A stretch of 64,000 nucleotides of DNA, from positions 5,891,362 through 5,955,361 of the forward strand of contig CM055756.1 in assembly GCA_029465975.1 (NCBI GenBank), in the 5' to 3' direction. Both the position numbers and the translations under genes were made by a program. Positions 49,642 through 60,899 of this stretch are shown in pieces (positions within the stretch are counted from its first letter, which is position 1; every line of letters starts with the position of its first letter). The notes under the pieces were generated by a model. That model worked only from the letters and a program-made list of their open reading frames with translations, was not told the origin of the DNA and did no database searches. Source of the stretch: Dallia pectoralis (lineage: Eukaryota; Chordata; Actinopteri; Esociformes; Umbridae).

Positions 49642-49812
49642 GACAGACAGGCAGACAGACAGACAGACAGACAGGCAGACAGACAGACAGACAGACAGGC
49701 AAACAGGCAGACAGACAGACAGACAGGCAGGCAGACAGACAGGCAGACAGACAGGTAGACAGACAGACAGACAGACAGGCAGACAGACAGGCAGACAGAC
49801 AGGCAGACAGGC
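49642..49812. repeat. (CAGA)n / CAGG microsatellite
   Basis: Compound tetranucleotide array of CAGA and CAGG. The reading frames over it are artefacts. Confidence 0.95.
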
Positions 49813-50834
49813 ATTACCCTGATCGCTGTTTACGCGGGGCAGCATCCGGGAGAAACTCATCAGCAAAAGCGGAACCTGTGGTTGTAACAGCTAATGCCAG
49901 AATGATTGGAAAGATGTCAGGTTAGCACTGTTGTGGGGAAAAGTGAATGAACGGAGCCACCGACAACTGGAAACAATGTGTGTGTTGTGGCTGGCCTCTG
50001 ATGATGATGAGTGATGCACTGCTCCCACATTTCTTACGCATCGACATGACTAACAATATCACATATCTATGACACATATGGGTGATTCTCGCGAAATTAG
50101 ACTTACGAGGTGTCATAAAACATTTTGATGATAAAAGTAAATGCTATCAAAATAAGAAGGATACCGTTATAAACATCTCTTCATGTACGATTTTGCACAT
50201 GATTTCAAATGAAATCATGAATACGAATGTTGTTGTTTTTTCCACATTTAAAGGGAAATTTCTCATTACCGCAACGTGTCCATGACGGGATTTTGGTCCT
50301 TTGAGATGGAATTATTCATAATTAAAAAATATAAAAAATAAAAAGCTTCAGTGCATGTTATAATATAAACATTTACAGTAAAGAAACACGTGGTATTTGG
50401 TGATCATTGGTAAATGTAGTGACAATAATAAAGAATAAAAATGTGTCCAAGACCAATTTTCTCATCCTCCGCAACAATTTTCAATCATTGTTTAAGTGCT
50501 CTAGGAACTATCATTTTTTAAGGAATTTGTTGTAAGGGACAAAAATGACTGTGACACTCAAGATGGCTATCAAGTAACCAGTTATAATTTTTTCTCTCCA
50601 GATAAAAGTACAAATTTGGCGTGGCATAGTACCTACACGACTTTTTAGTTCTCATTACTGAAACATGTGTTTGTGAAGTTATAAAAAATGTTGCAGTTAA
50701 ATTTTTTTGATTACTATATACCCCATTATGGTCTAAATATAAAAAGAGAGGGAATGTTTAGCTAACTCTCATTTAGCTCCCACAGTTAGCAAGAATGTTT
50801 AAGGTCGCTCACCCTCCGCAACACCCCTATCATT

Positions 50835-50864
50835 CACCGCAACAATTGAAGGCCTGTTGCGGTG
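50835..50864. repeat. Inverted repeat inside the TIR element
   Basis: Arms CACCGCAACA (50835-50844) and TGTTGCGGTG (50855-50864) are perfect complements around a 10-nt loop. They form a head-to-head pair of the element's recurring motif. Confidence 0.8.
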
Positions 50865-51198
50865 GAGATACTCAATGTTTCGGTAGTGAGAAACAGACTT
50901 ATGAAGGAGGCACGTGCATTACAACTGTTGCTCATTTTAATTAAACTTGATATTTGCGTTAAACGTTTCTTGAACAGATTGCGTAAACAAAATAGCTATT
51001 ACAACCCCCCCAGCAGGGGTCACTAATTATTTTTATTTTTTTTAAATGCTTCCACAAAAAGCAGTATGAATGCAGTATAGGCCACCTACTATAAATGCAA
51101 TATTATTTACTATTTCATAGTTTTACTGTGAAACAATGTATTTCTTTTCTTTTTTACAAAATGTTACATTCAAGATGGCAATTGCGTATTTTGTTACA

Positions 51199-51310
51199 GA
51201 CAGTTGACAAGAAAAGGGCATCAGCGAAAAACAGTCTGGCAAAGCATAGGGAGAAAATACACAGTAATCCAGTGTTACTTGAGGATTACAGAAGAAAGGA
51301 GAGAGAGGTC
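51199..51310 (+). pseudogene. Fragment of a basic transposon-encoded protein
   Basis: After TTTTGTTACAG, a possible acceptor, the + strand encodes TVDKKRASAKNSLAKHREKI followed by HSNPVLLEDYRRKERE. This lysine/arginine-rich helical pattern resembles the N-terminal part of uncharacterised proteins encoded by fish transposons. It runs straight into the minisatellite at 51290, so the rest is lost or replaced. Family not recognised with certainty. Confidence 0.45.
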
Positions 51311-52062
51311 AGGGGGCAGGGTGATAATGGGGAAAGGAGAGAGAGAGAAAGAGGTCAGGGGACAGGGTGATAATAGGGAAAGAGGGAGAGAGAGGTCAGG
51401 GGTCAGGGTGGTAATAGGGAAAGGAGAGAGAGGTCAGGGGACAGGGTGATAATAGGGAAAGAGGGAGAGAGAGGTCAGGGGTCAGGGTGATAATAGGGAA
51501 AGGAGAGAGAGGTCAGGGGTCAGGGTGATAATAGGGAAAGGAGAGAGAGAGGTCAGGGGTCAGGGTGATAATAGGGAAAGGAGAGAGAGGTCAGGGTGAT
51601 AATATGGAAAGGAGAGAGAGGTCAGGGGTCAGGGTGATAATATGGAAAGGAGAGAGAGGTCAGGGGTCAGGGTGATAATATGGAAAGGAGAGAGAGGTCA
51701 GGGGACAGGGTGATAATAGGGAAAGAGGGAGAGAGAGGTCAGGGGTCAGGGTGATAATAGGGAAAGGAGAGAGAGGTCAGGGGTCAGGGTGATAATAGGG
51801 AAAGGAGAGAGAGAGGTCAGGGGTCAGGGTGATAATAGGGAAAGGAGAGAGAGGTCAGGGTGATAATATGGAAAGGAGAGAGAGGTCAGGGGTCAGGGTG
51901 ATAATATGGAAAGGAGAGAGAGGTCAGGGGTCAGGGTGATAATATGGAAAGGAGAGAGAGGTCAGGGGTCAGGGTGATAATATGGAAAGGAGAGAGAGGT
52001 CAGGGGTCAGGGTGATAATATGGAAAGGAGAGAGAGGTCAGGGGTCAGGGTGATAATAGGAA
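51290..52062. repeat. Approximately 37-bp purine-rich minisatellite inside the TIR element
   Basis: Units of GGAAAGGAGAGAGAGGTCAG then GGGTCAGGGTGATAATA, about 21 copies. A block of several variant units is itself repeated (for example 51360-51600 against 51700-51880). Confidence 0.93.
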
Positions 52063-52096
52063 GAAATATAACTTGGATTCATTGTTTTGACCATCA

Positions 52097-52148
52097 CTTG
52101 CACACACAGACACACACACAGACACACACAGACACACACACACACAGA
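52097..52148. repeat. (CA)n microsatellite
   Basis: CACACA/GACACA tract directly after the minisatellite, still inside the TIR element. Confidence 0.85.
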
Positions 52149-53259
52149 CTCATTGACAACGCTTCAGCCAAGTTGGGATAGCAGATAGCATGGGGGGGTG
52201 GCTTGGTTTGTTTATATTGGGTTGTGAATAATGACGAGGGAAATAAATGTTCTTTAAAAAATTGTATGCGTTTTAAATATGTAGGCATCAAACCCCTTTG
52301 TCAACAGTGAATGTGTGAGCTAAATCTCATTTCCGAAACAATGATCCTCACTACCGAAATGGCATTTTCATTACCGCAACATGTATCTTTTTACCAATTA
52401 AGTGATAATAAGATAATCATATTTTGTTTTAAAATGTATATATGTTTTATACAACACTACTTATTTAAGGTCTGCTACATAACAAAAGTGTATGTTATCT
52501 ATTAGTAAAGCAATTAAATAAAAGAAATTGTAAATCATCACGTATGTTTCGGTAATGAGAGAAAATAAGGAAATTACAAAAAATAATAAATATGAAAAAG
52601 TAATCTCTCCAGAGTTTTACATAGCTTTGAGCATGAGAAATAAAAGTCTACTTTAACATTAGCCAAAAATACAAATTTCTAACCATATATTTAATGTAAT
52701 GTCATGTTGCGGTAATGATAATTTTTTATGGACTTCATCTAAAAAATGTAAATAATTATATAGGAAATATTTTTTTAATCTCCTAAATATAATGGTTATA
52801 GTAAGTTCCGACCTTAATCTTATATGTGCAAAAAGAAAATTGGCTTCAAGGGCATTTTAAAAATTCTGATGCTGGACACCTTCTAAATCTGGATTTCGTG
52901 AGAATCACCCATATATGACATGCTCTGTTATGTCCATATATCACAACCAGGAGTCTCGTTCTCTGATATTCCGGAGGGTCTGTTCCTCGACAGCGGGGTC
53001 AAAGGGAGGTCCCTGTCGTGTGTAATTGAACCGAGACGCCTGACTCACACCCCGGGGGGTCTTACGGTTCACAGAGTCACATTTCCACGGTTCAATATGT
53101 CACCATATTTCACTCTGGCTGGTTATTATATAAATCTGGCGTTTCACTTGCATTTATTGTCAGATATCTCGCCCCCCCCGCATAAGACTTCAAAAAGAAT
53201 GCGTAGCGAGACTATTGGAAGATAAAGTAGATGCCATACAAATAAATCCGACACGGTAC

Positions 53260-53269
53260 TTTATTTATT
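53260..53269 (-). terminator. Poly(A) signals of the CD70-like gene
   Basis: Two overlapping AATAAA hexamers on the - strand, about 660 nt after the stop. The stretch between (53430-53580) has several ATTTA pentamers on the transcribed strand, as in unstable cytokine mRNAs. Confidence 0.5.
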
Positions 53270-53922
53270 ATTAAAAACAAATAACAGATTTCAGTGTTTA
53301 CCTGATGGAGGACATTTGCTTGTAAAAACTGGAGGGGGGGGGTCTTCTTAATTTATTGGTACTATAAAGTCAGTCACTTATTGACGTCATGTACATTCAT
53401 TGGTTATATGTTATACATACTCAAAATGTCCTTCAATATTCAGTAGATACAAAATAAATAACAGAAATATAAAATAATATTTTAAAAAGACCATAAATAG
53501 TAAATAGTTTGATATACACAACACGGTAAAAAAGAGGAACACAGTAATTATACATAAATACACACAAGTATTTTCCGTCAATTGTAACGCTGCCAGCTAC
53601 AAGCCAGAGAAAATGATAAAGTAACACAGTGCAACACAGGACTCATATGACCATTATTTTTAAGCATCATTAAAGTCGTCTTGTTCAGTCGTTGTCTGGC
53701 AAGAAATGGAAACAATTCCAAAGTTACAAGTTACAACAGTCATAGTTCAAAACTGTTTCTTGCGATGGCGTCTCGTTGTTTTCAACTCTTGTCCGTTTTC
53801 CTGACACGTGGTCCCCAGTTGATCTCCGAATCCTTAGGGGCAGTTCTATGGATCTCGGAGTAATGGCATCCCAGATCAGACCTTCATCGTCTATGACGAT
53901 GGAATACTCCGGAAATCATCGA

Positions 53923-56329
53923 TTAGTCTTTTAGCAAAAGTATGCCCAGGTATGTGTCTATGTTTCTTATGTTAATTTGGCCAGTTGTGCTGATGGTGAC
54001 CTTCAAGGTGTCAGGGGCTGTAAGCTTTACTGCCCTGCCCAGGAACCCTGTGCTCAGGGACGCATTGGTCATCCGTCCCTGCAGCACGACTCCCCTGTCA
54101 GTCGTTGTCACCTTGACATCACACGACGAAACGCTTGTGAGAGTAACCTGGAGGTATATAAAGTAACTGCCATCGTGCAGTATTTTCACATTGATTCCGT
54201 TGTCCTCGAGCAATTTCTTTTCGGGGGTCTGCGTTTTCCACTGGATCACCCCGGAGTTAGTCGCCTCTGTGAATGAAGACAAGTTGTCATTGTTAACGTG
54301 GATTGAATTGTGACCACACTTAATAACTTGGTGCGACCAGTCTATGAAATCCAGACATACCTTTGGCGTCGAAAGTGAATAATTGACCTACGTCTGAAGT
54401 TGTTTTCTGTGAAGAGGAACACAATGGCATATTAGTCATAGACCTCTGTCAGTTTCAGGCTATGGTGCAAGCGATACCAATTCCAGCAGACAGACTATAA
54501 ATATTTCTCCTCTTCGGGTAGGAAAACATGTTTACATTTTTTTTGTTAATTTTTACAGCAGCAAACTCTCAGAGGCTCTTGAATCTTGGCTGTTTGTTAC
54601 TGTTCAGCTGTTCACATCTCGTCAATGTCAGGGACTCTGAAATTGTTTCAGGTCAACTCAACTGAGACTAAGTTGTTAAGAAAAGCTTTTAAAATATTTT
54701 TGTTGTTTATTTTTTTTGTATCTGATCTGAATACCTGAACAGCTTTCATTGTTGTCTACTTGCAATGCTCTGTGTTGGCTTTGCTTATATTTTTATTTAT
54801 TTATTTTCAATGTCAGCGCATTGAGTGTTAGAAAGTGCGTTAGGAATTTAATATATCATTTGTTTATTACTTATTATTATCATGAATTGCTGGTGGAATA
54901 TACCGTGACAAGAAATACAAAAAATTTAGATTAAAATCTTGGTTTCTGAGAAAAAATATTGTCAAAGGGAGAAAGACGAAAGTGACAAACTGCACAATGG
55001 CATTTCCCTAAATGTGGGTATGATGTCATGACATGTCACCTTTCCCTGTGATGGGGTTTGGTTGGTGGTTGTGTCCTCTACTGCCTGAAATCCGGGGGGT
55101 TGATGACTCAGACTGAGAGGAACGGGACTCAAACTGTAACGAGGGACTGTTCCTTACTGAGCTGAACTGATGTTTGGATTTTACTCAAAATAGTTCAAGT
55201 TTCTGCCATTATATTTGACAGGTATGCCATCAAAATGGTGATACGTAAAAACACTGTTGCTAAAACTCGTTTTGAGGTCAAAAATATATCGGTAAGCTTA
55301 TCGTAGATGGTTCCAGTTTTTCATGTAAAGACCGTGGGAGGGAGACGCACCATGTTGATATTTTATGTTGATATTTCCCATCAGTAACTGTTCTGTACAA
55401 ACTAACACATTACGCCTCGGCGAAGCCTTAGCATTTAGCATTACTGTAAGCTATTTGAAACAGTATAAATATGGCTTGTTACACAGGCCTCATAAATGAT
55501 TTGGAATTTGCTCAGGTGTTCAACGACCTGATGTTAAAACATCTGATTTGGTTTGTAAAAATCAGTGTAAACTCTGCCTACGATACGCAGGAAATGTAAT
55601 TCAGTAAACATACACATATTCTTGTATGTTGAAGATCAGAAGAGTTCAGGTATTTGTGATACTACTGAAACCACTACAATCCTGCACACAACAGCTGCTG
55701 CAGGCAAGGGTTACCACAATGACAATACACATCTGTACACACATCAACGCAGCTACTGCATCACTGATCCTACCAGAGACTCACAATACATATCTTTCTA
55801 TATATATATATATATTCTTTCAATGTATTTAATTAAAGTCTCTCCTAACATACAATATTCCAGGACTATTTATAATGAAAAAAGGGAAAAAACTATAAAC
55901 TAACTGCCCAGGACAGATTTCTTACTCCAGACGCTCAGGTAATGAACAACATTCCACGTAGGTGTAGAATGTTTTACGCTGACAAATGTGTGTCCTAAAT
56001 GCTGCAGCAATGGGTTAGAACAAACTCCTCGTATGTGTGAACCAACTTGTCAATAAACCTGATCCTGACCTGAGTATTCAGTACAACGAGCCAAAGCGTT
56101 CTGCATGACTAGCCAGATGTTTCAGTACGACCAGCCAGAGTGTTACGTAGTCCATGCAGGTGAACAGTCTTACCTGTTTGGCTGATGTAGTGATGAAGAA
56201 CAGGGCGATAAACAGCACTTGACTGATGGTGAGAAGACTGACCCAAAGCAGAAGTCCACAAACCAGCTTCGTCTGATTCCGCTGAGGCCTAGTGCCCTGG
56301 CAGCTCTCCGAGACTTCACAGCGCTTCAT
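53923..56329 (-). CDS. TNF superfamily ligand, CD70-like (TNFSF7/TNFSF9 group), complete
   Basis: Small type II membrane TNF ligand on the - strand: exons 56329-56174 (156 nt), 54406-54361 (46) and 54266-53923 (344, stop TAA), joining in phase to 181 residues. Exon 1 gives a cytosolic segment MKRCEVSESCQGTRPQRNQT and a transmembrane helix with VCGLLLWVSLLTISQVLFI. Exon 2 adds the stalk KTTSDVGQLFTFDAK. Exon 3 holds the TNF homology domain: SGVIQWKTQTPEKKLL, then VKILHDGSYFIYLQVTLTSV, LSTGFLGRAVKL and the end TYLGILLLKD. The HDGSYFIYLQVTL strand resembles human CD70 (RDGIYMVHIQVTL), and CD70 neighbours TNFSF14 in human. A TNFSF9 or fish-specific ligand cannot be excluded without a phylogeny. 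Confidence 0.8.
54407..56173 (-). other. Intron 1 of the CD70-like gene
   Basis: AT-rich. It contains a (TA)n run near 55798-55816 and no recognised element. The second intron (54267-54360) is short and plain. Confidence 0.5.
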
Positions 56330-57861
56330 CCTCAGTCTGTCGGTGGAAAGAGAGCAAGCTCAGCACCCCTGAGATACAGTAGCAGGGAGTACAGGAAGAC
56401 CGACAGGTGACAGCTCGAGCTAAACTGTTGGTTTGTCCTCCTGGCGTCCTGTCTTTCTCTTCTGTGAAACCTCAGAACACTGCGGTGTCTGTCTCTGTGT
56501 GTGTTTACTCGAGCAGTGAGTTTTGTGTCTGTACGTGTGTGTCTGTTTGTTTGTCTGTACTCTGCTCTAAGTTCCTGTGCAGCTGCCCAGGACAGAAGGT
56601 AGGCCGACTGGTACTTCCCCTAAGAGACTGGTGGAAAGTATTTAGACTTGATAAGACACACAGGGAACGATCCTCCTACTGTTGTCACTTGTCACCGCTC
56701 TCATGCACAAATAAAACCCTGCTCCAGGGACGAAGAGAGCGGCTGGTGAACGCTGACCTCAGACAACGGAAAAATTAGTCATTCATACATTGGTATTGAC
56801 AATGGATCAAATGTCCTCGATGTCAAAATGTTCGGTAAACAAGTGTTTCGTCCAATTGCTTTTTTTGCTGATTGTGTCAGTGCGCATTTCCTTTTTTTCC
56901 TTTTTATGTCGTCTTCCTGTTTCTCTTTCTCGCTGTAGAAACATGTCGGGTGCAGCTCTCACTACACTCTCCGTAACATCACCTGATGGTGTGTTTTGCT
57001 AATTTTAAATAGCATTTCTGAAATCTCCCAGCCGGCCTGCGCTGCTCAGCTTTACCGGTTTCGCCATGATTACATGTGGTCTGACTACAGGGAGGGGGTT
57101 TGCGAACAACAACAAAGGTTTGAGGTGACACACTTCGTCTTGGTCATCAGCAGTCAAATGAGCAGACGGACAGAAAGGCCAACGCAACCCCTACACAGCT
57201 TATTAATAGCAGATCATAGTAGAGAACTACGCGGGAGTAAAATGCTGTAATCAGTTTCGAGCACGGTTCTTTCACTTGGAATGGAAATTACTGACCTTTG
57301 TTTCGGCATCTAGAGACAGAGACATTTGTTTTTGTGTGGCCAGCGCTGCCTAACTCAGCCACCTCCCGCACACATACACAATACGATGCAGTGTATATTT
57401 GAGTCAGGCTCACAGCAAAAGTTGTTTTGGCAAAAACTACCCTTCTTATCAAAATAAAAACGTACAAAATGAACTGATACAAATGTAAGGATTTGTTATT
57501 TTGGCTAAGGTTAAGGATTGTTAAAAAGTGTTTTAGCCGCTTTATTTTGGGCTTATGGATATATAAGTATTAGCGAACGTTTAACAAGTTTGTATAAAAC
57601 TTTGGCAGAAACTACAGTATATAAATATATCGTTTCTTAAATCTCGTCATATTTACTGTGAGCCACCAACCACAGGTTAGAGGTTCTGGGCAGAAAGAGG
57701 CCCAATAGTATTGATAAATACTATATATTTTCACATTTTGCAAAGCTTAGGTGGCGTAGGAATACAGCTGATATAATGTTAGTTTCCTTAAGCATTATAA
57801 GAGTCATTAACATGGGGCCCTGGAACCTAAGAGAAAATAGGGCCTAGGAATTCAGGGAATG
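56330..57861. other. Region upstream of the CD70-like gene
   Basis: Should contain its 5' UTR and promoter. No TATA box could be assigned with confidence. No other gene was seen. Confidence 0.45.
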
Positions 57862-58145
57862 TGTCACGAATGGTCGAGACGGACACAAGCACAGGGCGAA
57901 CAGAGGACATTTATTAAATAAAAATGTAACCATAATGGAAAAAACACCAAACAAGACGAGAGATACGCAAACGTAACGTCTGCATAAACCACGCAAAGGC
58001 TGACGACACACACTGGAACAGGAGACACTCAAGTAGGATGGTGATTAGGAAGACAGGTGAGGGAAATTAAACATTGAAACAAGTGTCCGTGTGCCAAATG
58101 TGCCACACAGGTACAGCCAGCTAACAAAATTACGTAGTCACGACA
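57862..58145 (-). mobile_element. Solo LTR-like sequence
   Basis: A 284-bp segment bounded by TGTCACGAATGG and GTAGTCACGACA on the + strand. On the - strand it starts TGTCGTGACT and ends ATTCGTGACA, with AATAAA followed by GTCCTCTGTTCGCCCTGTGC near the end, a usual U3-R-U5 layout. No polypurine tract or primer site adjoins it, so a solo LTR is likely. It directly borders the DIRS element. Confidence 0.55.
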
Positions 58146-58321
58146 CTGAGACGGTAATTTTTCATCGCGCTTACGTAACTATCTGACGTTGCGACAACCA
58201 GAAAAGTGAAGTTCCTATTTTGGTTGCAATACGTAACTTAGTTACGCAGTAGTGTCGTCACAGGTACGTCATGACAACGTTACTTAATACTGCGGATTCG
58301 TCATTTGCTGTTATATGTCGT

Positions 58322-58352
58322 GGAGCTCCGCCCCCTAGAGGGGCTTCGCTCC
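58322..58352. repeat. Hairpin in the DIRS 5' terminal region
   Basis: GGAGCTCCGCCCC and GGGGCTTCGCTCC form imperfect inverted arms around TAGA. Strong secondary structure is common in DIRS terminal repeats. Confidence 0.5.
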
Positions 58353-58415
58353 TAGTGGTTTAACCCCGCCGCGCCCCGCGGCCATACTGACAAATTAAAA
58401 TGCACTACCGCTCAG

Positions 58416-58445
58416 CCAATCAGGGCGCACCTGTGCCCTATATAA
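58416..58445 (+). promoter_or_regulatory. CCAAT box and TATA box of the DIRS element
   Basis: CCAAT at 58416-58420 and TATATAA at 58439-58445, about 105 nt before the gag start codon at 58549. This is a Pol II promoter layout inside the left terminal region. Confidence 0.55.
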
Positions 58446-58548
58446 CTGAGCGTCACCCCACACTCAGCCTCCCTTTTTCTTCAGCTCGACTGAACATACT
58501 ACTTTATTTTGCATTACCAGACGACTTACCTTGCCATTGTTCTTGAGG

Positions 58549-59950
58549 ATGGCTGCGTCTTTGGATATCGTTATCTCGGCGGAGTGCCGGTGTGCAGACC
58601 TCGCGGCGGATGCGGACCCCCACGACCGGTGTGTCTCGTGTCTCGGACCTGACCACGCCCGAGAAGGACTGCTGGACCCACCGGAGTGCCCTAGTTGCGC
58701 CCTCCTCACGATGCCTAGGCGGAGGGAGAGGCGCGGGTTCTTCGAGGAGGTCATACCTCTGCAGACGGTGCTTTCTTCGGACTCCGAGGACTCGGGGAAG
58801 AGGAAGAGAGCTCGTCTGAGGAGGAGCGGGCGGCAGGCAGTGTGAGGCCCATGGCCCTCGCCAGCCCCCGCCTGCTGTCTCCTGTGTCCCACGGGACCGG
58901 AGAAGCATGGGGGAGGAGGATGTGGATATGTCACCCATAAACACCCCCCCCACCCCTCGTCCCCCGGCCATCTCTCCGGTCCGAGTTTGTCGGACTCGTT
59001 GAGGGAGCGGCCCTGAGGATGGGCATCCCCCTCCCACCTGCGGAGGAGTTTGACTCCATGACCGGAGGGCCATGGTCAGAGCGAGTGAGGGAGCCAGAGC
59101 CTGAGGCACCGTGCCTGCCCGCTCTGGCAAAGTACGCAGAGGCTGCGTGGAGAGAGCCCCTCATGGCTAGAGCCCCAGCCCGAGCTTACATGCCGTTCAC
59201 TAGGGTGGCGGGAAGAGGTGAGGCCATTACATCGGCTACTCCTAGACTGGAGAGAGCCATGTCGGCCCTTTTCCTCCCAGCGGAGAGCCAGTGGCTGGAC
59301 AGGAAGCCCTCTCTACCGGCCCCGAAGGATCGGTTTACCGCCCAGCTGGCGGACAAATGCTTCCAGTTCGGGGCGCAGTCGGTGGCGGCTGCTAACAACC
59401 TGGCGTTGATGGCGGGGGCCATTTCCCGTATTACCACGGGGCCACGAGCATCTCCGCCAAGGAGTTGGCGGACATATCGCGACTGTCGGGGGCCATCCTG
59501 CATTTGAACCAGGCACACGCGGTTTGTGCAGGGGCACGATGGCGACGGCGGTGGTGACCCAGAGGCATCTGTGGTTGTCTCTTTCGTCTCTGAAAGAGTG
59601 CCAGAAAGCCCCCTCCTCAACGCGCCCGTGTCGACCACTGGGCTATTCGGAGAGGCGGTGGAGACGGCCACTCTAGCCTTTAAGAAGGTGGAGGAGGACA
59701 GGATGTTGCTCTCCCGACACCTTCCACTGGCCAGACCTTCACGCCCGGACACGTCACGCAAAGCGGCGAGGCCGGGGCGTCTGCCAAGCGCAGGGTGAGA
59801 AGGCAGAAGCTGGAGGCTACGGCGGAGTCGGCAGCCCCGGCGCCCAGGGCGGAGTCTTTCAGACCGCCGATAAGAGGGCACAGCAAGAGACCAGCGGCTC
59901 CTGAGAGACCCGGTCCGAGTGCTCCGCGGAAGCAGAGGAAACGGACCTGA
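58549..59950 (+). pseudogene. DIRS gag-like region, frameshifted
   Basis: Starts ATG (58549) with MAASLDIVISAECRCADLAA and a Cys-rich motif (DRCVSCLGPDHA, CPSCALL). The first frame ends at a TGA at 58843-58845. A second frame from before 59019 (FVGLVEGAALRMGIPLPPAE, LADKCFQFGAQSVAAANNLA) shifts near 59437, where the readable continuation ISAKELADISRLSGAILHLN lies in another frame. The last part is basic (KRRVRRQKLE, RKQRKRT) and ends at 59950. Homopolymer C runs near 58940 mark likely indels. A structural role like other DIRS gag proteins is inferred from position. Confidence 0.7.
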
Positions 59951-60890
59951 CTAGGCGTGCCCGAGACGGCAGCCCTGTGTGTGTTGGGTGACGTTGTGTC
60001 TAATAAAGAAAGTGATTTTTACTTTTTCAATAAAAGACACATTTCCATTGCTGAAACCGGGGCTACGGCTACGCCCAGCTGTAAGCAGGCTGCGGCGTCC
60101 CGTCCTCTGAGTTACATAAGCGGTGGCATGTATAAAGGGTCTACCGTCCTTTATACACGCCCCGTATTGACAGAATCCGCAGTAAGGGTTGTCCCCTTTT
60201 ACCCGCAGCCCGGGATGGCAGTTACGCCGGGTAGCGTGTCTACACCGGCGTCCTGTCCCCGGAGGCGAATTAGTGACGGCGTGTGTCTGGGAACTACCTG
60301 TTCCGATACACACGCTGTATCAGCGGGAACCGCCGGCAGTACTTTTCTCTCCTCCCCTTTTCCCGATGAGGATCGTGTGGAGGAGAGAATCGATAGCCGT
60401 GTTGTCAGACAGAGACAACATTCTCTGAAGGCAGAGGGAGGGGGGGCTCTTAAGTTTCCCTCACCTCTCGCTACCAGGAAAGCGGTCAGAGTGGTTTAAT
60501 GCATTCTTTGCGTCTGCATGGTCAGTCTGCCCTTTCCGAGATCACACGACCCGTGTCAGGGGTAGACAGGGTCTTAACCGGTTCTACTCCTATCGCGGGG
60601 CCCCCATTTGTCTATGGGAGATAGCTCGCCGGCTCACCACACGACCAGCTCGGGGTTTTCCCGAGCGGAGTCGGCTGGTGGCAGCAGTGACGTCACGGCT
60701 GGGCTGGGGTTTCACCGCCCGCCCTCGTTGCTTAACGAAGTGTCTCCTTCTTTCTCCAGTAGTACCGTAGAGAAGAGTGTAATCGCGAATCCCTTTCGAG
60801 GGTCGCTCCCCATGGGCTGTACCTCCGCTACCGACGGACAGGTCAGCGGCGGAGAGAGCGAGAACAGATTACAATACTTTTCTAGCAAAC
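59951..60890 (+). other. DIRS region between gag and reverse transcriptase
   Basis: Includes an AATAAA at 60002-60007. No domain was recognised. The long + frame starting at 60608 is out of phase with the reverse transcriptase and does not look like a protein domain before about 61980. Confidence 0.4.
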
Positions 60891-60899
60891 TCTCCCCAA

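Larger units (their letters stand above)
50075..52914. mobile_element. DNA transposon-like element with terminal inverted repeats
   Basis: The left end starts (C)ATATGGGTGATTCTC then GCGAAAT. The right end, reversed, reads ATATGGGTGATTCTC then ACGAAAT, and the match continues imperfectly for about 35 bp. The direct repeat TATGACA flanks the element (50068-50074 and 52914-52920), a plausible target duplication. A motif close to CTCATTACCGAAACATGT occurs inside many times in both orientations. No complete transposase is present. Superfamily not identified. Confidence 0.7.

Noticed and set aside
53977..54276. 99-residue + strand frame
   Set aside because: Antisense to the TNF domain exon of the CD70-like gene.
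59186..59881. 231-residue - strand frame
   Set aside because: Antisense to the DIRS gag-like region; GC-rich codons keep it open by chance.
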